DNA of 64,000 nt from Geobacter sp. FeAm09. Lineage in GTDB: Bacteria; Desulfobacterota; Desulfuromonadia; Geobacterales; Pseudopelobacteraceae. Positions 25,273 through 37,075 of this stretch are shown piece after piece (within the stretch, counting starts at the first letter, position 1; every line of letters starts with the position of its first letter). Where the stretch lies: positions 1,684,501 through 1,748,500 of the forward strand of contig NZ_CP042466.1 of assembly GCF_008330225.1 (NCBI RefSeq). Direction: 5' to 3'. The notes under the pieces are model-generated. The model did no database searches. It was given only the letters and a program-made list of their open reading frames with translations, and had not been told where the DNA came from. The position numbers and the translations under genes are program-made.

Positions 25273-25996
25273 GCCTCTGAGGCTCTGGACCCGCGGCCTG
25301 CTCAAGAATTACGGCGGCCGCCAGGTGGTCAAAGGGGTGGACCTCTCCATCCAGGCGGGCAGGGTGGTGGGGTTGTTGGGGCCGAACGGCGCCGGCAAAA
25401 CCACGACCTTCTACATGGTGGTCGGCCTTGCCCGCCCCGACGGCGGCCAGGTTTTCCTGGGGGACGACGAAATTACGGGGCTACCCATGTACCAACGGGC
25501 TCGCCGGGGCATCAGCTATCTCCCCCAGGAGGCGTCGGTCTTTCGCAAGCTTTCCGTGGCCGATAATCTCCTGGCGATTCTGGAAACGGTCGAACCGGAG
25601 CGTGCCAGCCGCAAGCGCCGAATGGAGGAGCTTCTCGAAGAGTTCGGGATCACCCATATTGCCGGCGCGAAAGGCTATGCCCTCTCCGGCGGCGAGCGGC
25701 GGCGGGTGGAGATCGCCCGGGCGCTGATCACGAATCCGGCCTTTATCCTGCTGGACGAGCCCTTTGCCGGCATCGATCCCATTGCCGTGGCCGATATTCA
25801 AAACCTGATCGTGTCGCTCAAGGAACGCAATATCGGCGTGCTCATCTCGGATCACAACGTGCGCGAGACCTTGGGGGTCTGCGATGAAGCATACATTCTG
25901 AGCGGCGGCGAGGTGTTGGAATTCGGTTCGCCGGACGACATCGCATCCAGCCGCAAAGCGCGGGAGATCTATCTGGGAGACGATTTCCGCCTCTGA
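25256..25996 (+). CDS. lptB: LPS export ABC transporter ATP-binding protein LptB
   Basis: 246 residues. ABC ATPase of the LptB type with Walker [10 protein letters not shown], signature [15 protein letters not shown], Walker [17 protein letters not shown] and switch ISDHNVRET, all intact. It powers LPS extraction with LptF and LptG, whose genes are not in the window. Overlaps lptA by 17 bases. rpoN follows 88 bases later, the conserved lptB-rpoN order of many proteobacteria. Confidence 0.95.
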   Translation: MPAHAEPLRLWTRGLLKNYGGRQVVKGVDLSIQAGRVVGLLGPNGAGKTTTFYMVVGLARPDGGQVFLGDDEITGLPMYQRARRGISYLPQEASVFRKLSVADNLLAILETVEPERASRKRRMEELLEEFGITHIAGAKGYALSGGERRRVEIARALITNPAFILLDEPFAGIDPIAVADIQNLIVSLKERNIGVLISDHNVRETLGVCDEAYILSGGEVLEFGSPDDIASSRKAREIYLGDDFRL

Positions 25997-26084
25997 TGGA
26001 AGGTATAAAGATATAGACGAGTTACCGGTTCCAGCTTCGGTGTGCATACACTGATCATTACGTCCTGTCCGAGGTAGAAGCAGC

Positions 26085-27524
26085 ATGGCAATGGAGATGC
26101 GCCAACAACTGAAGATGACCCAGCAACTGGTGATGACGCCCCAGTTGCAGCAAGCCATCAAGCTGCTCCAGTTGACCCGCTTGGAGCTTCAGGATGTCGT
26201 GCGCCAGGAGTTGGAAGAGAACCCGCTCCTGGAAGAGAGCGTCGAGACCGAGGAGGTCCGCGAGCCCGAATCCCTGGAGATCGATGAGAAGGAAAGCGAA
26301 CCGGCACAGGACGGCGAGGAGTTCCACGAGGTAGAAACCGGCGAAGATACCCTGCGGGACTGGGACAGCTATCTGGACGGCTACAACTACAGTTCCGGCG
26401 AGCAGTACAGCGGAGAGGACGACCGGCCGTCGTTCGAGAGCATGCTGACCCGCAAGGGGACCCTGAACGACCATCTGCTCTGGCAGCTCCATATGGGGCG
26501 CTTTTCGGATGACGAGGTCCAGGTGGGCGAAGAGATCATCGGCAATATCGACGAAAGCGGCTATCTGCGCGCCGCGGTGGAGGAGATAGGCCAGGTCTGC
26601 CATTGCGATGCCGACAAGGTGCTGTCGGTTCTGGAGCGCATCAAGGAGTTCGATCCGACCGGTGTCGGCGCCCGCGATCTCAGGGAATGCCTTCTCATCC
26701 AGGCCCGTTTCCTGGGGATGGAGGGGAGCGTCGTCGAGCGGGTGCTGCTCAACCACTTGAATGACCTGGAGACCCGCAAATACAAGCAGATCGCCCGCGA
26801 TCTGGGGGTCGATCTCAACCAGGTGCTGATGGCGGCCAAGATCATTGCCGGCTTTGACCCGCGTCCGGGCAGGATTTACGGTTCCGAAGAGGTGCAGTAC
26901 ATCTCGGCGGATATCTTCGTCTACAAGGTGGGCGAAGAGTATGTGGTCATGCTGAACGAGGAAGGGCTGCCCAGTCTCCGTCTGAGTCCCTATTACACCG
27001 AGGTGAAGGGCAACGCCGGAGTCGATTCCCGGGCCGAGGAGTATATCAACGAAAAGGTCCGCTCGGCCATGTGGTTGATCAAGAGCATTCAACAGCGCCA
27101 GCGCACCATCTACAAGGTCGCCAAGAGCATCATCAGGTTCCAGCGCGAGTTTCTCGACCGGGGCATCGAGTTTCTGCGCCCCCTGGTGCTGCGGGATGTG
27201 GCCGACGATATCGGCATGCACGAATCCACCATCAGCCGGGTCACCACCAACAAATACATGCAGACTCCCCAAGGGCTGTTCGAGTTGAAATATTTCTTCA
27301 ACAGCGGCCTTTCGACCAGCGAGGGGGAATTCGTCGCTTCGGAGAGTGTCAAGAACCGCATCAAGGAGATTATAGAAAAGGAGGATCCGCGCAAACCGCT
27401 CTCGGATCAGAAGATTGCCGAGATGCTTTCCGGGCAGACCGTCAATATCGCCCGGCGCACGGTTACCAAGTACCGCGAACTTCTGAGGATCGGCTCCTCA
27501 TCCGAACGGAAACGGCATTTCTAA
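26085..27524 (+). CDS. rpoN: RNA polymerase sigma-54 factor
   Basis: 479 residues, full length. Region I glutamine-rich activator-interacting part (MRQQLKMTQQLVMTPQLQQA), acidic region II (about 45-115), core-binding domain, helix-turn-helix region (MHESTISRVTTNKYMQTPQG) and the RpoN box near the C-terminus, here ARRTVTKYRE with T where the textbook box has A. It recognises -24/-12 promoters and needs NtrC-type activators such as the one at 34751. Confidence 0.97.
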   Translation: MAMEMRQQLKMTQQLVMTPQLQQAIKLLQLTRLELQDVVRQELEENPLLEESVETEEVREPESLEIDEKESEPAQDGEEFHEVETGEDTLRDWDSYLDGYNYSSGEQYSGEDDRPSFESMLTRKGTLNDHLLWQLHMGRFSDDEVQVGEEIIGNIDESGYLRAAVEEIGQVCHCDADKVLSVLERIKEFDPTGVGARDLRECLLIQARFLGMEGSVVERVLLNHLNDLETRKYKQIARDLGVDLNQVLMAAKIIAGFDPRPGRIYGSEEVQYISADIFVYKVGEEYVVMLNEEGLPSLRLSPYYTEVKGNAGVDSRAEEYINEKVRSAMWLIKSIQQRQRTIYKVAKSIIRFQREFLDRGIEFLRPLVLRDVADDIGMHESTISRVTTNKYMQTPQGLFELKYFFNSGLSTSEGEFVASESVKNRIKEIIEKEDPRKPLSDQKIAEMLSGQTVNIARRTVTKYRELLRIGSSSERKRHF

Positions 27525-27576
27525 ACCTCAAAGTCCGAGGCACCACTCTAACTACACGAAACACGAGGAGGAAGGT

Positions 27577-28125
27577 ATGCAGATAACGACGACATTCAGA
27601 CACATGGAACAGAGCGATGCCCTCAAATCCTATGCCGAGGAAAAACTCGAACGGGTAACCAAATATATCGACGGTCCGATCACCGCCCAGGTGTTCTTTA
27701 CGGTTGAAAAGAAGATTCGCCACATCGTGGAGATCGTCATAAACGCAAAAGGCGTCAGCAGCAAGGCATCCGAGGCGACCAACGACATGTACGCCGCCAT
27801 CGATGCCGTGATCGACAAGATGGAACGCCAGCTCAAACGCTACAAGGAAAAGATCAAGACCCACAAACCGGCTTCCGATGAGCGGGGCCGCCAACTGACC
27901 AAGAAGGTGTTCCAGGCCGAGAGCATCGAGGCCAGCGGCGAACCGGTGGTCATCAAGGCCAAGACGGAGACCGCCAAGCCGATGTCGGTGGAGGAAGCGG
28001 TCATGCAGATGGACCTGCTCCATAAGGATTTCATCGTCTTTACCGACTCGGCCAACAGCGAAATCAACGTTCTTTATCGTCGCAAGGACGGCAACTTCGG
28101 CCTGATCGAGCCTCAGCGGGCGTAA
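27577..28125 (+). CDS. hpf: Ribosome hibernation promoting factor, long form
   Basis: 182 residues: N-terminal RaiA/HPF ribosome-binding domain (1 to ~98), linker, and a C-terminal dimerisation domain (MSVEEAVMQMDLLHKDFIVF) that marks the long form able to make 100S ribosome dimers by itself. GAGGAAGG precedes ATG 27577. The rpoN-hpf neighbourhood is widely conserved. Confidence 0.94.
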   Translation: MQITTTFRHMEQSDALKSYAEEKLERVTKYIDGPITAQVFFTVEKKIRHIVEIVINAKGVSSKASEATNDMYAAIDAVIDKMERQLKRYKEKIKTHKPASDERGRQLTKKVFQAESIEASGEPVVIKAKTETAKPMSVEEAVMQMDLLHKDFIVFTDSANSEINVLYRRKDGNFGLIEPQRA

Positions 28126-28150
28126 TTGCCGGACCACCGGCGCGCTGGAG

Positions 28151-29116
28151 ATGCCATTGGAGGGAATCAGCCTTTCCATACAGGAAATCCTGGATGACAG
28201 CGAGTACGGTCTGGGCCTGAAACTCCTTGCCGGCCAGGCGGGGATGGGTAACCGGATCTACAGTCCGCGCATCCAGAAGCCCGGTCTTGCCCTGAGCGGT
28301 TACACCGAGCACCTGCATCCCGAACGGATTCAGGTGCTCGGCAACACCGAAATCTCCTATCTCAACCAGGTCGACGACCGCCTGGCCGCGGAGAGCATCA
28401 AGGCGCTCTGCGTCTTCCCGATCTCCTGCTTTATCATCACCAAGGGGCTGCTGCCGCCCCACTGCCTGCTGGATGCGGCCGAGAACGCCGCCATTCCGGT
28501 CCTCAGCACCCCGCACCAATCCTCGACCTTCATCTCGCTGATCACCAAGTTCCTGGAAGAGCGCCTGCTCCCCACCACCCACCTGCATGGTGTGCTGGTT
28601 GACGTGTTGGGGGTCGGCATCCTGCTGACCGGCAAGAGCGGCATCGGGAAAAGCGAATGCGCCCTCGACCTGGTCATCCGGGGGCATCGGCTGGTGGCCG
28701 ACGATATGGTCTTCATCAAGAAAAAGGTGCCGGCGGCGCTCGTGGGCCAGGCCGAAGAGGCCATCCAGCACCTGATGGAGATCCGCGGGTTGGGCATCAT
28801 CAACATCAAAGACCTTTACGGCGTCTCGTCCATCCGGGAGAAGAAGATCATCGACATGGTGCTGGAACTGGTGGAGTGGGACCCCAACCAGGAATACGAC
28901 CGCCTCGGCCTGGACGACCGCCGGAAGACCATCCTGGGGGTCGATATCCCCCACATCTGCATACCGGTGAGGCCCGGGCGCAACCTGGGGTCGATCATCG
29001 AGGTGGCTGCCCGCAACTTCCTGCTCAAGGGGATGGGTTATCATTCCGCGCGGGATTTTCAGGAACGGCTCATGTCGCGGCTTGAACTGCGCCCCCTGGG
29101 CAACGAGGTGGAGTAG
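28151..29116 (+). CDS. hprK: HPr kinase/phosphorylase
   Basis: 321 residues, full length. It phosphorylates HPr at Ser46 with ATP and removes that phosphate. N-terminal HPrK_N domain (1 to ~130), then the kinase domain with P-loop TGKSGIGKSECAL, and the signature MEIRGLGIINI. HPr with an intact Ser46 is encoded 1.3 kb downstream, so the substrate is present. rapZ follows 3 bases later. Confidence 0.95.
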   Translation: MPLEGISLSIQEILDDSEYGLGLKLLAGQAGMGNRIYSPRIQKPGLALSGYTEHLHPERIQVLGNTEISYLNQVDDRLAAESIKALCVFPISCFIITKGLLPPHCLLDAAENAAIPVLSTPHQSSTFISLITKFLEERLLPTTHLHGVLVDVLGVGILLTGKSGIGKSECALDLVIRGHRLVADDMVFIKKKVPAALVGQAEEAIQHLMEIRGLGIINIKDLYGVSSIREKKIIDMVLELVEWDPNQEYDRLGLDDRRKTILGVDIPHICIPVRPGRNLGSIIEVAARNFLLKGMGYHSARDFQERLMSRLELRPLGNEVE

Positions 29117-29119
29117 GCC

Positions 29120-29983
29120 ATGCGCATCATCGTGATAACCGGCATGTCTGGTTCGGGAAAGTCCACCGCGGTGAGGGCCCTGGAAGACGAGGGGTTCTAC
29201 TGCATCGACAACCTGCCGGTGCGCCTCTTCAAGCGCTTTGTGGACCTGATCGAGAAATCGGGCGAGACCTTCAAGGGGATCGTCCTGGTGGCCGATATCC
29301 GCGGCCGTGAATTTCTCAAGGGCTACGAGATCGCCTTTCAGAAGATTCGCAATGCCGGCCACAGCGTCGACATCTTCTTCTTCGACGCCCTCGATGAAAC
29401 CCTGATCAGGCGTTTCTCCGAAACCCGCCGCCGCCACCCCGCCGCCGAACATTGCTCGGTGGGCGAGGGGATCCGCATGGAGCGCAAACAGCTTTCCGGC
29501 CTGCGGCAGATGGCGTCCAAGATCATCGACACCTCGGAATTCAACGTTCATCAGCTCAGGGACTTCGTGCTGCGGATCGTCAGGGGCGAGGAGGGGGGCA
29601 GCCCGTTCGTCGTGGATGTCCAGTCCTTCGGCTTTCGTTACGGCATTCCCATGGAGTCGAGCATCGTCATGGATGTGCGGTTTCTCCCCAACCCGTTTTT
29701 CGTCCCGGAGATGAGGAACCTGTCGGGACTTGACCCCGAGGTGCGGGATTATGTCATGGGGCTCCCGGAGACCAAGGCCTTCATCGACTCCTTTTTCCCG
29801 CTGGTGAATATGCTGATACCGGCCTATCAGCGGGAGGGCAAGGCATATCTGACCATCTCCATCGGCTGCACGGGGGGACGGCACCGTTCGGTGGCCATTG
29901 CCGAAGCAACGGCGGCACATCTGCGGCGCAGTTTTCCCGCAGTACGTACTACTCACAGAGACATTGAAAAGGGACAGCAATGA
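29120..29983 (+). CDS. rapZ: RNase adapter / nucleotide-binding protein RapZ (YvcJ)
   Basis: 287 residues, full-length RapZ/YvcJ. P-loop GMSGSGKST near the N-terminus, and the conserved C-terminal IGCTGGRHRSVAIAE. In E. coli it guides RNase E to the glmZ small RNA and senses glucosamine 6-phosphate; in bacteria without that sRNA the role is open. The stop overlaps the EIIA start by 4 bases (ATGA). Confidence 0.93.
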   Translation: MRIIVITGMSGSGKSTAVRALEDEGFYCIDNLPVRLFKRFVDLIEKSGETFKGIVLVADIRGREFLKGYEIAFQKIRNAGHSVDIFFFDALDETLIRRFSETRRRHPAAEHCSVGEGIRMERKQLSGLRQMASKIIDTSEFNVHQLRDFVLRIVRGEEGGSPFVVDVQSFGFRYGIPMESSIVMDVRFLPNPFFVPEMRNLSGLDPEVRDYVMGLPETKAFIDSFFPLVNMLIPAYQREGKAYLTISIGCTGGRHRSVAIAEATAAHLRRSFPAVRTTHRDIEKGQQ

Positions 29984-30375
29984 CAGGACTGGTTCTGGTA
30001 ACTCATGCGGGCTTGGCAGGGGCGCTGCTGCATACGGCCGAGATGATCGTCGGCCCGATCGATGCCTGCGAAAAGATCGAGGTTGCCCCCGATGAACGTT
30101 CCGAGCAGATTATGGCCAAGGTGGTCGCCGCTGTGGAAAAGACGAGCGGGGACGGCGCCGTCATCATGACCGACCTGTTTGGCGGGACCCCCTCCAACAT
30201 GGCCATGCCGTTTTTGAAAGACGGCTCCGTCGAAGTGCTGACCGGAGTCAACCTGCCCATGATCATAGAATTTTGCGCAAAACGTTCCCGGATGGGGATT
30301 CCCGAGTTGGCGGCCGAGCTCCAGCGGTGCGGTCGCGAAGGTATCATCATTGCCGGCGAGTTCCTGAAAAAATAG
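29980..30375 (+). CDS. PTS EIIA component, mannose family
   Basis: 131 residues, one PTS EIIA-Man domain. The phosphorylatable histidine is H9 in VLVTHAGLAGALL, and MTDLFGGTPSNMAM is the family signature. No EIIB, EIIC or EIID gene is near, so it is unlikely to transport sugar; a regulatory output is inferred. Overlaps rapZ by 4 bases. Confidence 0.9.
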   Translation: MTGLVLVTHAGLAGALLHTAEMIVGPIDACEKIEVAPDERSEQIMAKVVAAVEKTSGDGAVIMTDLFGGTPSNMAMPFLKDGSVEVLTGVNLPMIIEFCAKRSRMGIPELAAELQRCGREGIIIAGEFLKK

Positions 30376-30435
30376 CGGCACCGGATTCACACCCCCATAC
30401 GGAGCAGTGCGCTCCCACGAGGTCTTAACTACGCC

Positions 30436-30702
30436 ATGCTCCAGAAGGAATGCACGATTGTCAACAAGCTCGGCCTGCATGCCCGCGCTTCGGCCCTGTT
30501 CGTCAAGACGGCCAGCCGGTTCGTCTCCGAGATCCGGCTGGAAAAAGAGGGGATCGAGGTAAACGGCAAAAGCATCATGGGGATCATGATGCTGGCGGCC
30601 TCGAAGGGAACGACGGTCCGCCTGAGCGTAAACGGCGACGACGAGGAAGAGGCCCTGCAAACCATGGGAGACCTGATTGCCAATGGCTTCGGCGAAGAAT
30701 GA
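30436..30702 (+). CDS. ptsH: Phosphocarrier protein HPr
   Basis: 88 residues. H15 in [10 protein letters not shown] is the EI-dependent phosphorylation site; S46 in [11 protein letters not shown] is the HprK site. Both kinds of control are therefore possible. The 60-base gap from the EIIA gene has only a weak ribosome site. ptsI begins 1 base after its stop. Confidence 0.95.
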   Translation: MLQKECTIVNKLGLHARASALFVKTASRFVSEIRLEKEGIEVNGKSIMGIMMLAASKGTTVRLSVNGDDEEEALQTMGDLIANGFGEE

Positions 30703-30703
30703 C

Positions 30704-32446
30704 ATGCGCCTGTTTTCCGGCATTGCAGCGTCCCCCGGCATTGCGGTGGGACGGTTGCAGGTCGTTGACCGCCAAAGCCCGACGGTCGAAGCCTATTTGG
30801 TCGAACACGACAACATCGATACCGAGATCGAGCGCCTGCGGACCGGCATCGAACAAACCCGCGCCGAACTAGAAGCGATCAGGGCGCGGCTCGCCGAAAA
30901 TGCCGGTTCCGACCACCTCATCTTCATAGAAACCCATCTGCTCATCATGTCCGACGACCGCCTGTTCAGCGAGTCGGCGGCGATCATCGAGAACTCGCGC
31001 ATCAATGCGGAAGGGGCCTTGCGCCGCACCCTCCACAAGTACCGGGAATTCTTCTCCGGCATCGAGGATGCATACCTGCGGGAACGGATCAGCGATGTGG
31101 AGGCGGTGGTCGAAAGGATCCTGCGCACCATGACTGGCCAGGTTCAGACGCCCATCTCCGCGGAGCAGGGCCAGACCATCGTGGTTGCCCATGATCTCAT
31201 GCCGGCCGACATCCTGCAGATGGACAAGACGCGCATTATCGGCATGGTCACGGAGGCCGGCGGCCGAACGACCCATGCCGCAATTCTGGCACGTGCCTTC
31301 CGGCTGCCCGCTCTGGCGGGCATCGACGATATTGCCGATCTGGACTACGACCATGCCCCGGCCATTCTCGACGGCATCAGCGGGACCCTGATCCTGAACC
31401 CCGACCAGGCGACCTTCCGGCGCTACCTCAAGCTGAAACAACGCTATGAATACGACGAACAGGCGCTGCTCAGGAGCGCCGCGCTTCCCTCCGTGACCCT
31501 CGATGGCCATCGCCTCGAGCTCAGGGGCAACGTGGAGGTGCCGGAAGAGGGCGCTTTCGTGCTCAGCCATGGCGGGGAGGGGGTCGGGCTGTACCGCACC
31601 GAGATGCTCTTCATGAACCGACTGGAGATGCCGGAAGAAGACGAGCAATACCGTATCTATAGCGCCATGCAGCAGGCGGTCGCCCCCCATCCGCTCACCA
31701 TCCGGACGCTGGATGCCGGCGGCGACAAGCTTTTGGCCGGGATCCCCCTCGGCGGCGAGCAGAATCCCGCCATGGGGATGCGCGCCATCAGGCTGACTCT
31801 GGCCATGCCGGGCGAGTTCAAGAAGCAGTTGCGGGCCATCCTGCGGGTCAGTGCCGCCGGCGCCACCCGTATCATGTTTCCCATGATTGCGGGTCTGGAC
31901 GAGCTGCGCCATGCGCTGGTCCTGCTGGATGAGGCCAAAAACGAGCTTGCGGCGGCCGGCATCCCCTTCGACAGGGACATCAAGGCCGGCATCATGGTCG
32001 AGATCCCCTCGGCGGTGACCATCGCCGATCTTCTGGCGAAGGAAGTCGATTTCTTCAGTGTCGGCACCAATGATCTGATCCAATACACCCTTGCCGTGGA
32101 CCGCGCCAACGAACAGTTGGCCCCCATGTACCAGCCGCTGCATCCGGCCGTGCTCCGTTCCTTGCGGCGGGTGGTCGAGGCGGCCCACCGGGCGGGCATA
32201 CCGGCCTGCATCTGCGGGGAGATGGCCGGCGACCCATTCTTCTTGCCGATCCTGCTCGGGCTCGGTTTCGACGAACTCTCCATGAATGCCTCGGCGATTC
32301 CGCGGGTCAAGCAGATGGTGCGCAGTTGCAGCAGGGAGCGCGCCGCGGAGATCGCCACCGCCTGCTTTTCCTTTGCCACCGCCGCCCAGATAGAAGAATT
32401 CCTGAAACAACAGATAGCCATCCATTTTCAGACAGGTCGTGAATGA
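30704..32446 (+). CDS. ptsI: PTS enzyme I
   Basis: 580 residues, standard enzyme I without the GAF domain of PtsP. Phosphohistidine motif [17 protein letters not shown]-binding [26 protein letters not shown] and the catalytic cysteine region CICGEMAG are present. It passes phosphate from PEP to HPr H15. ATG 30704 follows the ptsH stop by 1 base; the stop overlaps pilD by 4. Confidence 0.95.
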   Translation: MRLFSGIAASPGIAVGRLQVVDRQSPTVEAYLVEHDNIDTEIERLRTGIEQTRAELEAIRARLAENAGSDHLIFIETHLLIMSDDRLFSESAAIIENSRINAEGALRRTLHKYREFFSGIEDAYLRERISDVEAVVERILRTMTGQVQTPISAEQGQTIVVAHDLMPADILQMDKTRIIGMVTEAGGRTTHAAILARAFRLPALAGIDDIADLDYDHAPAILDGISGTLILNPDQATFRRYLKLKQRYEYDEQALLRSAALPSVTLDGHRLELRGNVEVPEEGAFVLSHGGEGVGLYRTEMLFMNRLEMPEEDEQYRIYSAMQQAVAPHPLTIRTLDAGGDKLLAGIPLGGEQNPAMGMRAIRLTLAMPGEFKKQLRAILRVSAAGATRIMFPMIAGLDELRHALVLLDEAKNELAAAGIPFDRDIKAGIMVEIPSAVTIADLLAKEVDFFSVGTNDLIQYTLAVDRANEQLAPMYQPLHPAVLRSLRRVVEAAHRAGIPACICGEMAGDPFFLPILLGLGFDELSMNASAIPRVKQMVRSCSRERAAEIATACFSFATAAQIEEFLKQQIAIHFQTGRE

Positions 32447-33234
32447 TGTCTCCTCTCCTTGTCCTCACCATGTTCGTCTGTGCGTTCGGCCTGGTCATCG
32501 GTTCCTTCCTGAACGTCTGCATCAGCCGCCTGCCCCGGCACGAATCGGTGGTTTTCCCGCCGTCCCACTGCCCCCTCTGCCAGTACCGCATCCGCTGGTT
32601 CGACAATATTCCGCTTCTGAGCTATCTGCTGCTTCGGGGCAGATGCCGCGGCTGCGGGGCGCACATCTCCTTGCAATATCCGCTGGTGGAGCTGCTGAAC
32701 GGGCTTTTGACCCTGGCCCTGTTCTGGCGGTTCGGGCTTTCCCTGAGCTTTGTGGTGCTGTTGCTCTTCTGCTCCGCCCTGGTGGTGATTACCTTCATCG
32801 ATATGGAACACCAGATTATCCCCGACGAAATCTCCCTGCCCGGGATCGTGATCGGCTTCATCTTCTCCTTCTTCCTGCCGTGGCAGACCTGGCTCGGCTC
32901 CCTGGCGGGAATCCTCCTGGGAGGAGGCAGCCTGCTGCTGGTTGCCTCCTGCTACCAGTGGCTCACCGGCAAGGAGGGCATGGGAGGGGGCGACATCAAG
33001 CTGTTGGCCATGATGGGGGCCTTCCTGGGGTGGAAAGCTGTTCCGTTCATCATCTTTGCCAGTTCCCTGGTCGGTTCGGTGGTGGGGATAACCATCATGC
33101 TGATCCAGAGGAAGGATTCCAAGCTGGCCATCCCCTTCGGCCCCTATCTTGCCTTTGGCGCGGTGTTGTACATCTTTTACGGCAGGCAGCTCATCCAGTG
33201 GTATCTCCACGTGGGCAGCGCCGTACGGGGATAA
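32443..33234 (+). CDS. pilD: Prepilin peptidase / N-methyltransferase
   Basis: 263 residues, about eight membrane helices. N-terminal domain with [12 protein letters not shown] and two zinc CxxC pairs (CPLC and CRGC), then the aspartyl protease with its two catalytic aspartates in [12 protein letters not shown] and GGGDIK. It cleaves the leader of type IV prepilins after glycine and methylates the new N-terminus. The four minor pilins at 43.2-46.0 kb carry matching G-F sites and are likely substrates. Start overlaps the ptsI stop. Confidence 0.95.
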   Translation: MMSPLLVLTMFVCAFGLVIGSFLNVCISRLPRHESVVFPPSHCPLCQYRIRWFDNIPLLSYLLLRGRCRGCGAHISLQYPLVELLNGLLTLALFWRFGLSLSFVVLLLFCSALVVITFIDMEHQIIPDEISLPGIVIGFIFSFFLPWQTWLGSLAGILLGGGSLLLVASCYQWLTGKEGMGGGDIKLLAMMGAFLGWKAVPFIIFASSLVGSVVGITIMLIQRKDSKLAIPFGPYLAFGAVLYIFYGRQLIQWYLHVGSAVRG

Positions 33235-33236
33235 CG

Positions 33237-34750
<1,514 letters not shown>

Positions 34751-34754
<4 letters not shown>

Positions 34755-35977
34755 CAGACAGCCCCAAACATATCCTGATCATCGACGACGAGGAAAACCT
34801 GCGTCACATGCTCTCGGTCATGCTGGCCCGCCAGGGATACCGGGCCGACACGGCGGCCAACGGCATTGCCGGGCTGGAGCGCCTCAGGTCGGCGACCTAC
34901 GATTTCGTCCTCTGCGATATCCGCATGCCGGAAATGGACGGCAAGACCCTTCTGGCAGAGGCGCTGGCGGCGGGCATCGCCTCGCCGTTCATCATGATGT
35001 CCGCCTATGGGACGGTGGACACGGCGGTGGCATGCATGAAGATGGGGGCCTACGACTTCATCTCCAAGCCGTTCAAAAAAGACGAGATCGTGATGGTGCT
35101 GAAAAAGGCCGAGGAACGGGAACGCCTCAAATCGGAGAACAGGAGGCTGCGGGAGATCGTGGCCGGCAAGGACGGTTTCTGCGGCATCGTCAGCCGCAAT
35201 CCGGCCATGCAGCAGATATTCTCCCAGATCCGCCGGATCGCCGATCTTAAGACCACCGCCCTGATCCTGGGGGAATCGGGCACCGGCAAGGAGCTTGTGG
35301 CCAACGCCATCCATACCTGTGGGAACAGGGCAAAGAAACCGTTCGTGGCGGTCAACTGCGGCGCCATCCCGGAGAACCTGCTGGAAAGCGAACTGTTCGG
35401 CCATGTGCGGGGTGCCTTCACCGACGCTTCCGGCGACAAGGCCGGGCTGTTCGAACAGGCCGACAACGGCACCCTCTTCCTTGACGAGATCGGCGAGATG
35501 CCCCAGGCCCTGCAGGTCAAACTTTTGCGGGTGCTCCAGGATGAGGAGATCCGCCGGGTGGGGGCCGCTGCGCCCCGTAAGGTCGATGTGCGGGTCGTTT
35601 CGGCCACGTCGCGGGATCTGGAGGCGGATGTGCGTTCAGGCCGTTTCCGGGAAGACCTCTACTTTCGGCTCAATGTTTTCAGCATCACCCTGCCGCCGCT
35701 CCGGGAACGGGTCGAGGATATTCCACTCCTGGCCGAATACTTCATTGCCAAATACGGGGCCGGCGGTGACGCCGCCCCGATCAGGATCGCCCCGGAGGCG
35801 CTGCGGCTGTTGACGGCATACGACTGGCCCGGCAATGTCCGCGAGTTGGAAAACGTCGTCGAACGCGCCACTATTCTGCGCACCGGCGACGCTATCACCG
35901 CCGAATGCCTGCCGCCCCGGGTCCGGGGGGGGCGGGAACCGTCGAAGTCCACCCGTCCGACGAAAACCTCTCCATAA
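34751..35977 (+). CDS. NtrC-family sigma-54 response regulator, receiver and AAA+ part (truncated by frameshift)
   Basis: 408 residues as it reads. Receiver domain with acceptor D56 (LCDIRMPEMDG) and K107; AAA+ domain with Walker A GESGTGKE (174-181), sigma-54 contact loop GAFTDA (221-226, G to D compared with textbook GAFTGA), Walker B TLFLDE (241-246) and WPGNVRELENVV. After residue ~392 the frame runs through a G8 tract (35925-35932), gains an unrelated tail and stops at 35977. The missing Fis-type DNA-binding domain is found in the -1 frame right after. GTG 34751 overlaps the kinase stop. As read, it cannot bind DNA specifically. Confidence 0.88.
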
Positions 35978-36120
35978 AGAAGGCTGAAGACGCCCTGGAG
36001 CGGGACCTCATCCGCAGGGCGCTGCTCAAGACCGGCGGCAACCGCACCAAGGCGGCCGTCATCCTGGAGATCAGCCATCGGTCGCTGTTGTATAAACTCA
36101 AAGAGTTCGGGATTGAGTAA
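35905..36120 (+). pseudogene. Detached Fis-type HTH domain of the NtrC-family regulator
   Basis: The -1 frame after the G8 tract encodes the expected C-terminus of the regulator: a linker (about TVEVHPSDENLS), then a Fis/NtrC helix-turn-helix with LERDLIRRALLKTGGNRT and SHRSLLYKLKEFGI, ending at the stop 36118-36120. The sequence is well conserved, which argues that the domain is, or was until very recently, joined to the upstream part. The real protein would span 34751-36120. It is unlikely to be made alone, since no ribosome site precedes the first ATG of this frame. Confidence 0.8.
35925..35932 (+). other. G8 tract causing the frameshift in the regulator gene
   Basis: Eight G bases. One more G would join the AAA+ frame to the HTH frame. 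The run also offers a homopolymeric slip site for -1 frameshifting or transcript slippage, and would be a natural phase-variation switch. A one-base error in the assembly is equally possible. Confidence 0.75.
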
Positions 36121-36287
36121 GCAAAAATTGCGTAGCGGCACGTTGCCGTGCCGACCAGCTATGAAAAAATTGCAGAGCAATGGGACGCCAGTTTGAAAAA
36201 ACACCGAAAAACGGCGTGTTGCGTGAGCTGTGCTTTAAGGCATTCATTTTGCTTGTTTTTCCACACCATTTCCTGAAAGGAATCACC

Positions 36288-37067
36288 ATGCTCAAGATAT
36301 TGTTTGCCGTTGCCGCATTTATCACCCTTTGCACCTCGCCGCTCTTCGCCATGGATAAAGCGGGCCACAGCAGCGACTGCACGTCATGCCACACCCTTTC
36401 GAACACGGAGGCCGCGGAGCTGCTCAAGGCTACCGGGGGGACGGTAAAGTCCATCAAACCGGCCCCCATAAAGGGGATGTTCGAAGTCCTGATGGAAAAA
36501 GAAGGCCGGCAGGGCGTCATCTATGTGGATTACGCCAAAAAACGCCTCATGCAGGGGCTCATCGTCGATCTGGCGACCCTGCAGCCGGTTTCGGCGCACG
36601 TGCCGGAACAGCCCCAGCAGAAACAGGCACTCGATACCGCCACCATTCCCCTGGAAAACGCGGTGGTCATGGGCAACCCCAAAGGGGCCAGGAAGCTGTA
36701 CGTCTTCAGCGACCCGGACTGCCCCTATTGCCGTAAATTCCACGCCGAACTGAAGAGCCTGACCAAGGCGGCGCCGGATGTGGCGATTTACCTCGTTCCC
36801 TTCCCCCTGGCCATGCACCCGGGCGCCTACGACAAGGCGCGGGCGATCCTGGAGGCGAAGAGCCTGGATGTGCTGGACAGGGCCTTCGAAGGCAAGGAAG
36901 TCCCCAAGCCGACGAAGGATGCCAGCAAAGCCCAGGTGGATGCCAACATCAAGTTCGGCAATGCCAACGGCATTACCGGCACCCCCACGATGGTCATGCC
37001 GGACGGCAAGATCGTGGTGGGGGGCAGGGATGCGGAGACGTTGAAGAAGATGCTGGAGGGAAAGTAG
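36288..37067 (+). CDS. Heme-motif DsbC-like disulfide isomerase, copy 1
   Basis: 259 residues. Signal peptide (about 1-21), then CTSCH at 31-35, a CxxCH c-type heme site at the start of the mature protein. Next comes a DsbC-type dimerisation domain (~40-100; TVKSIKPAPIKGMFEVL resembles DsbC's own) and a thioredoxin-fold catalytic domain with CPYC at 145-148 in FSDPDCPYCRKFH and the cis-proline GTPT. It would isomerise or reduce disulfides in the periplasm. Ordinary DsbC has no heme site. GAAAGGA precedes ATG 36288. Followed after 8 bases by a paralogue, then by a cysteine-rich PilY1. Confidence 0.85.
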   Translation: MLKILFAVAAFITLCTSPLFAMDKAGHSSDCTSCHTLSNTEAAELLKATGGTVKSIKPAPIKGMFEVLMEKEGRQGVIYVDYAKKRLMQGLIVDLATLQPVSAHVPEQPQQKQALDTATIPLENAVVMGNPKGARKLYVFSDPDCPYCRKFHAELKSLTKAAPDVAIYLVPFPLAMHPGAYDKARAILEAKSLDVLDRAFEGKEVPKPTKDASKAQVDANIKFGNANGITGTPTMVMPDGKIVVGGRDAETLKKMLEGK

Positions 37068-37075
37068 GCTAATGC

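Noticed and set aside
36121-36287. Sigma-54 promoter in front of the heme-DsbC genes
   Set aside because: TGGGACGCCAGTTTGA and CGGCACGTTGCC resemble parts of the consensus but lack the correctly spaced GC; not strong enough to list.
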